Shown here piece after piece: positions 60,601 through 64,000 of a stretch of DNA of 64,000 bases. The stretch is taken from the NCBI GenBank assembly GCA_947172415.1, contig OX359200.1, forward strand, positions 4,652,501 through 4,716,500. Direction: 5' to 3'. The notes under the pieces are model-generated. The model did no database searches. It was not told the origin of the DNA and was given only the letters and a program-made list of their open reading frames with translations. This stretch comes from Chondrosia reniformis. Its lineage: Eukaryota > Porifera > Demospongiae > Chondrillida > Chondrillidae. Every line of letters begins with the position of its first letter. Positions within the stretch are counted from its first letter, which is position 1. Position numbers and translations under genes: made by a program.

Positions 60601-63287
60601 TGATAGGCAAATCGCCGAGTGATGCACTAATGTTCTCTGGCAGGAACACAACCTTCTCCTGCAGGCTGGCTAGCTGCAGGCCAATCTTCTGTTCTTCCTT
60701 TGTGAAAACAAACACATAGCAACTGTTCACTGAAACCCAGTTGTCAGTCCCAAGCGGAGTCCAAAAGAGAGGAAAATATTTCTGGCATATGTAGGTCAGC
60801 AGGTATATCAAGATAGTGGACCAAATGGGTCTGTTTTTCATTTCTGTGACCACTGGCCAGAGTGCATATGCTATCACATTATGCAAATCATTAGGCTTGG
60901 AGAAAGTGCCCAGAAGTGCAGTCCATGCTACTAAAATGGATGCATAGGTAGGAATGAGCAGATCTTCTACAAGTTCTTTATTCCAGGATGCCTCTGCACT
61001 TGTATTCTCCAGAATTGGCCACTTAATATGCTGCCTGTCATCAGTAGGGATAAAATAGCCATTTATGTGGACAGGCAGGCCTGTGCACAGAGGGAGGGGA
61101 AGGAAGCAAAATGCTAAACCTTTAATGACAGGCAATGATACAGTTTTTGAACTGAAATTGGGTTTGAATGATATAGCTATTGCTTCTTTTAAGCTAATAG
61201 GATCCATGATTAAATTTTCAACTAAGCCATTAGAATGGAATTCTAATGGAAGTGGGGCAGCAACTCCAACTGTTGGAGAAACTTTCAAAGACTCTGCTCT
61301 GATTCTAAGAGCATCATTGTTCGTTCCAATAGTTTGGCTGACTAACCAGAAATGTTGACGGCTTGCATCAGCTACAGAACAATTGATCTCAGTTATGCTA
61401 CATGGATACATAACAGAAGTTATCTGACTAGTAGGTAACTGTAATTTCCTCTGAGCTTCTCTGATAACACTGAGAGAGGCTTCATTAATAAAAGCTTGTG
61501 ACTCTAAAGTCATTTTATTCTGGTTTGGCCTGATAGTAAACAGTTCAATTCTGATTACATTTCTCAAAAAGAGAAAAATATGAGAGGCATCTTTAGCTAA
61601 AGACAGCTTTAATTCTTTCAGCACATCTTCAGCAGTGTAGCATTTGTCTGAGATCTCAGAAGGGTTTGTACGTAGTGGAAAGCGGAATAGTGTGGACTTG
61701 TAGTATAATTCAGTTTTGAAAAAACTAAAAAGTCCATCAATAGGTGTCAGCTGATTTTGCACCTCTGGTTTAACTAAGCTGGCAAGAGTGTATTTCTTGC
61801 CTCCAGTTTTCACTCCTTGACTATCTATATCACTGGCATATTTCATGTGGGGGTCTAGGATCCCAACGCTGGAACCACTGACAATCATAGGCAAATCTAC
61901 ATAAAGATTTACTAACAGTTAATCGGCATTATATTGTAATGTGAAAATATGTAAGCATATGAATATTTATATGGGGGAACTGTATATATAGCAATAGATC
62001 AGTGCTCAGCTAAATGTATCAAAATATTGATTGCCAACTTTGGGCCCCTACACAATATTGGTAAAATATAAGCTTATTAACTACGTATGTATAATACCCT
62101 AGCCAGCTAGAGGTCATAATCTTCCACTACATTGGTGATCCATATAATACCCAATGAGCTGATAAAGGGAGGATTATCTACGTACCATATGCAGCATGAA
62201 TTACTGTTAAATAGGATATACAGTATGAACAAATTTATACAGGAAGTAAAGTTTTGCTACTGTATTTTAGTCTTTGAAACAAATTCAACACTTTCCTTTA
62301 CATTTTAGCCCTTTTGATCACCTTGAACTTCCACTGAAATGTAATTACTTGACCTTCGTATTATATATTTCAGCTATAGTACTCACCTCTGTGACTATAA
62401 CTCTTACATACGTATTACATTATGTAAAGTAATTGAAACACAAATAATGTAAAATCAGATTTATGTAGAAGATATTCATTATATTACACGTACATACCTC
62501 TCGGGTAATATATGTTTTCACATATGCATTTTAAACAGCTAGAATTACTGATAAGTTATTCTTAGACACTTGTATGAAAGTCAGCTAGATGTGTGGCAAA
62601 GTATTTTCATAACATTCTACCTTAAAATCTCCACATAAACTAAAAGCTAAAAGAGCTAAAAGTGAAAGTAAAGTTGAATTTGTATCATTCCATGCATATA
62701 TAAACAGCTAAAGATCTGCTTATGTCAACAGCTTTTAGTTTCTTGTCCCGTACATGAATATAATACATATGTGCATATTACAATGTAATTCGGGAAATTT
62801 TCGTCTGCGGTTTTCGTGTTGATATTTTCGTGATCTAAACCAACAGCACTTCTTGATTCGCACAAACAAACGAACAAGCCAACCATGAAAATATTTTAAC
62901 AATGAAAATCCCTGAATTACGGTACATACTTTGTTAGCTTAGCTAGATCAGGCTCTGGATAATTCACATTTGCATGAATAAACCAAGGCTCACTGCATTC
63001 CTTTATTACACATACAGTAGGGTGTTACCTGTAATATGATGTACAGATTGAAATCCTATCCCAAATCTGCCAACTTTGCCATGGTCAGCCATTTTGTCAC
63101 TCTTGTAGAGTTTTCCAATATTTTCCCAATCTACTTCAGAAAACATGGCATTATTCCAGGCAATCAGAGAAGGGCCCTGAAAAGGCGCAAGTGAAGCATT
63201 AATGAGGTTGCTTGTTGGATGAGATCTATAGTCAACCAGCAAACGAATAGTTGTTGCACCAGCATCGTCAGCATTCTGTACCAGTTC
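48076..63287 (-). CDS. Sacsin-like giant protein with GHKL/SIRPT repeats, HEPN and PARP domains; 5' end outside window
   Basis: Three exons are visible: 63029-63287, 48916-61896 (one 12,981-base exon) and 48076-48686 (stop TAA at 48076-48078). Joints keep phase: HHIT|D-LPMIV and DSK|G-FPIEW. Three HSP90-type ATPase modules are seen, with N-boxes ELVQNADDAGAT, ELIQNADDAGAT and EFIQNAEDACAS and glycine boxes GRFGIGF, GRFGLGF and GRFGIGF. Long SIRPT regions follow each, as in sacsin. Then come a HEPN domain and, in place of an end, a PARP catalytic domain. No DnaJ HPD motif was found before HEPN, unlike human sacsin. Sacsin is a cytosolic chaperone-like giant. This architecture suggests an ATP-gated sensor or chaperone coupled to RNA- or ADP-ribose-based effectors; that role is inferred. 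Confidence 0.9.
48916..49520 (-). other. HEPN domain with R-x4-H motif
   Basis: The end of the giant exon reads AGKWIIQAKMDLQLAQHL, then HAICFYCCEAIEKGLIA and NMNRQQSLHVLNFYQKL. The first two are the typical HEPN helices (W-x-x-QA-x-x-D-L and A-x-F-x-x-x-QAxEK). RQQSLH (49226-49243) fits the R-x4-6-H motif that forms the RNase site in many HEPN proteins. Sacsin HEPN in human is mainly a nucleotide-binding dimer; catalysis here is only possible. Confidence 0.75.
54700..55130 (-). other. Third GHKL ATPase module
   Basis: N-box EFIQNAEDACAS keeps the glutamate and asparagine, and the glycine box GRFGIGFNVAYHITD is intact. The DAGAT stretch reads DACAS, so nucleotide binding may be weaker. It starts near residue 2,250 of the big exon. 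Confidence 0.8.
57650..58080 (-). other. Second GHKL ATPase module
   Basis: Canonical N-box ELIQNADDAGATEVKF and glycine box GRFGLGFCATYQITD, near residues 1,270-1,420 of the big exon. The run LISRDRVIFLDPHAKYLG after it is sacsin-typical. All key residues are present. Confidence 0.88.
61800..63287 (-). other. First visible GHKL ATPase module, split by a 1.1-kb intron
   Basis: Exon 63029-63287 begins directly at the N-box (ELVQNADDAGATTIRLLVDY) and ends after GRFGIGFQSVHHIT. The next exon continues LPMIVSGSSVGILDPHMKY. The residues before the N-box must come from an exon beyond 64000. The other two modules are not interrupted by an intron. Confidence 0.85.
62784..62923. mobile_element. Small MITE with GTAATTC ends
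   Basis: Ends GTAATTCGGGAAATTTTCG and the complement of GAAAATCCCTGAATTACGG form imperfect 19-base inverted repeats around about 100 bases. It lies in the intron between the first two visible sacsin-like exons. There is no coding content. Confidence 0.6.
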
Positions 63288-64000
63288 CTAAAGTTTTGGA
63301 AATTTGCAGAGATAATATCAAAATATGAATCATTTAAGCAGTCTATATACATATATTTAAAATAAAATAACATTAAAGGGTTTTGCTGAAGTTTGACCAA
63401 GCTACAAGATTACTGTTACTGATTATATATCTACAGTGATACTGTATCGTTGAATTTGACTCCTTATTATATACTCAGGGCTGCATAGAGAAATCCCCTA
63501 TATTCCCCCCCCCCCCCCCAGGATTGATTTTGCCCTCCCTAGACTTTTGGGAACCCCCTAAACTGCTTCGACACCCTCATACTATTGCCCCCCTATATTT
63601 TGAAAAACATTTCCTATAAAGACATGCTTAATATCAATAAAAGTATATACGTATATATGTATAAGAAAAAATGTTTAGGAAAAACTGTTCTCTATATAGA
63701 TCTATTACATACTTACTGTAGGTAAACCTATACAGCTTTGAATGAAATAAATGACTTCTATATAATACATTTAGTTTTCCTATATAGTACAATATACATA
63801 CATGCACGTACGTACGTATGTGTATGTATCTATAAAATCACTCTACATTTAAAATACGTACGTATTCATTAGTGAGACTCATTTTTAACATGTACATATA
63901 TATGTGTGTGTGTGCATGTGTGTGTGCATGGGGGTTAAGTATTCTTAAATACTACTTAGCCAACGCCTCCACGTGGTGACCCCTGGGCAGTTGTTGGCTA
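63288..64000. other. Intron or 5' region of the sacsin-like gene
   Basis: No further exon is recognised. The stretch holds a C homopolymer (about 63505-63519), TACG-rich runs near 63805 and TG repeats near 63905. The gene most likely continues beyond the window. Confidence 0.5.

Overview
The window looks like animal nuclear DNA, most likely from a sponge (demosponge type). The signs are AT-rich sequence, many small exons split by introns that are often only 50-100 bases, frequent TACGTA/GTAC runs inside introns, abundant small TA-flanked inverted-repeat elements, and gene families typical of early-branching animals. The organism is inferred from style and gene content, not from a search.

Left part (1-19.7 kb, + strand): most of a giant RNF213/mysterin-like gene whose 5' end lies left of the window. 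Two AAA+ units with Walker A and B motifs come first, then the long helical E3-shell region and the RNF213 C-terminal region, then a SAM-like domain. No RING finger and no RZ zinc finger can be read at the expected places. Several splice sites in this gene have been copied by local duplications.

Middle (19.7-27.4 kb): a recent partial copy of the 3' end (HEPN and PARP exons) of the giant gene at the right of the window, carrying two near-identical palindromic MITEs. Then come the orphan 3' exons of an SLC9/NHE8-like exchanger, an intronless histamine N-methyltransferase-like gene, and a decayed LINE fragment.

27.4-43.4 kb (- strand): a complete-looking gene for an ankyrin-repeat TRP-type channel of roughly 30 small exons. 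It has two ankyrin blocks, six membrane segments with a pore loop, and a C-terminal coiled coil. Its introns hold a LINE remnant with endonuclease and reverse transcriptase traces, a palindromic insertion with 14-bp direct repeats, and a MITE-related element.

43.4-48 kb: gene-poor, with an inverted repeat, a near-identical 0.94-kb tandem duplication and a second LINE 3' fragment.

48-63.3 kb (- strand): a giant sacsin-like gene with a 13-kb single exon. It encodes repeated GHKL (HSP90-type) ATPase/SIRPT modules followed by a HEPN domain, and a phase-compatible last exon adds a PARP-type ADP-ribosyltransferase domain. Its 5' end lies beyond the right edge.

The most notable theme is two giant ATPase proteins close together: an RNF213-like protein (a family with antimicrobial and antiviral roles in vertebrates) and a sacsin-HEPN-PARP fusion whose effector end has been freshly duplicated. 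A role in innate defence is a hypothesis, not something the sequence proves.
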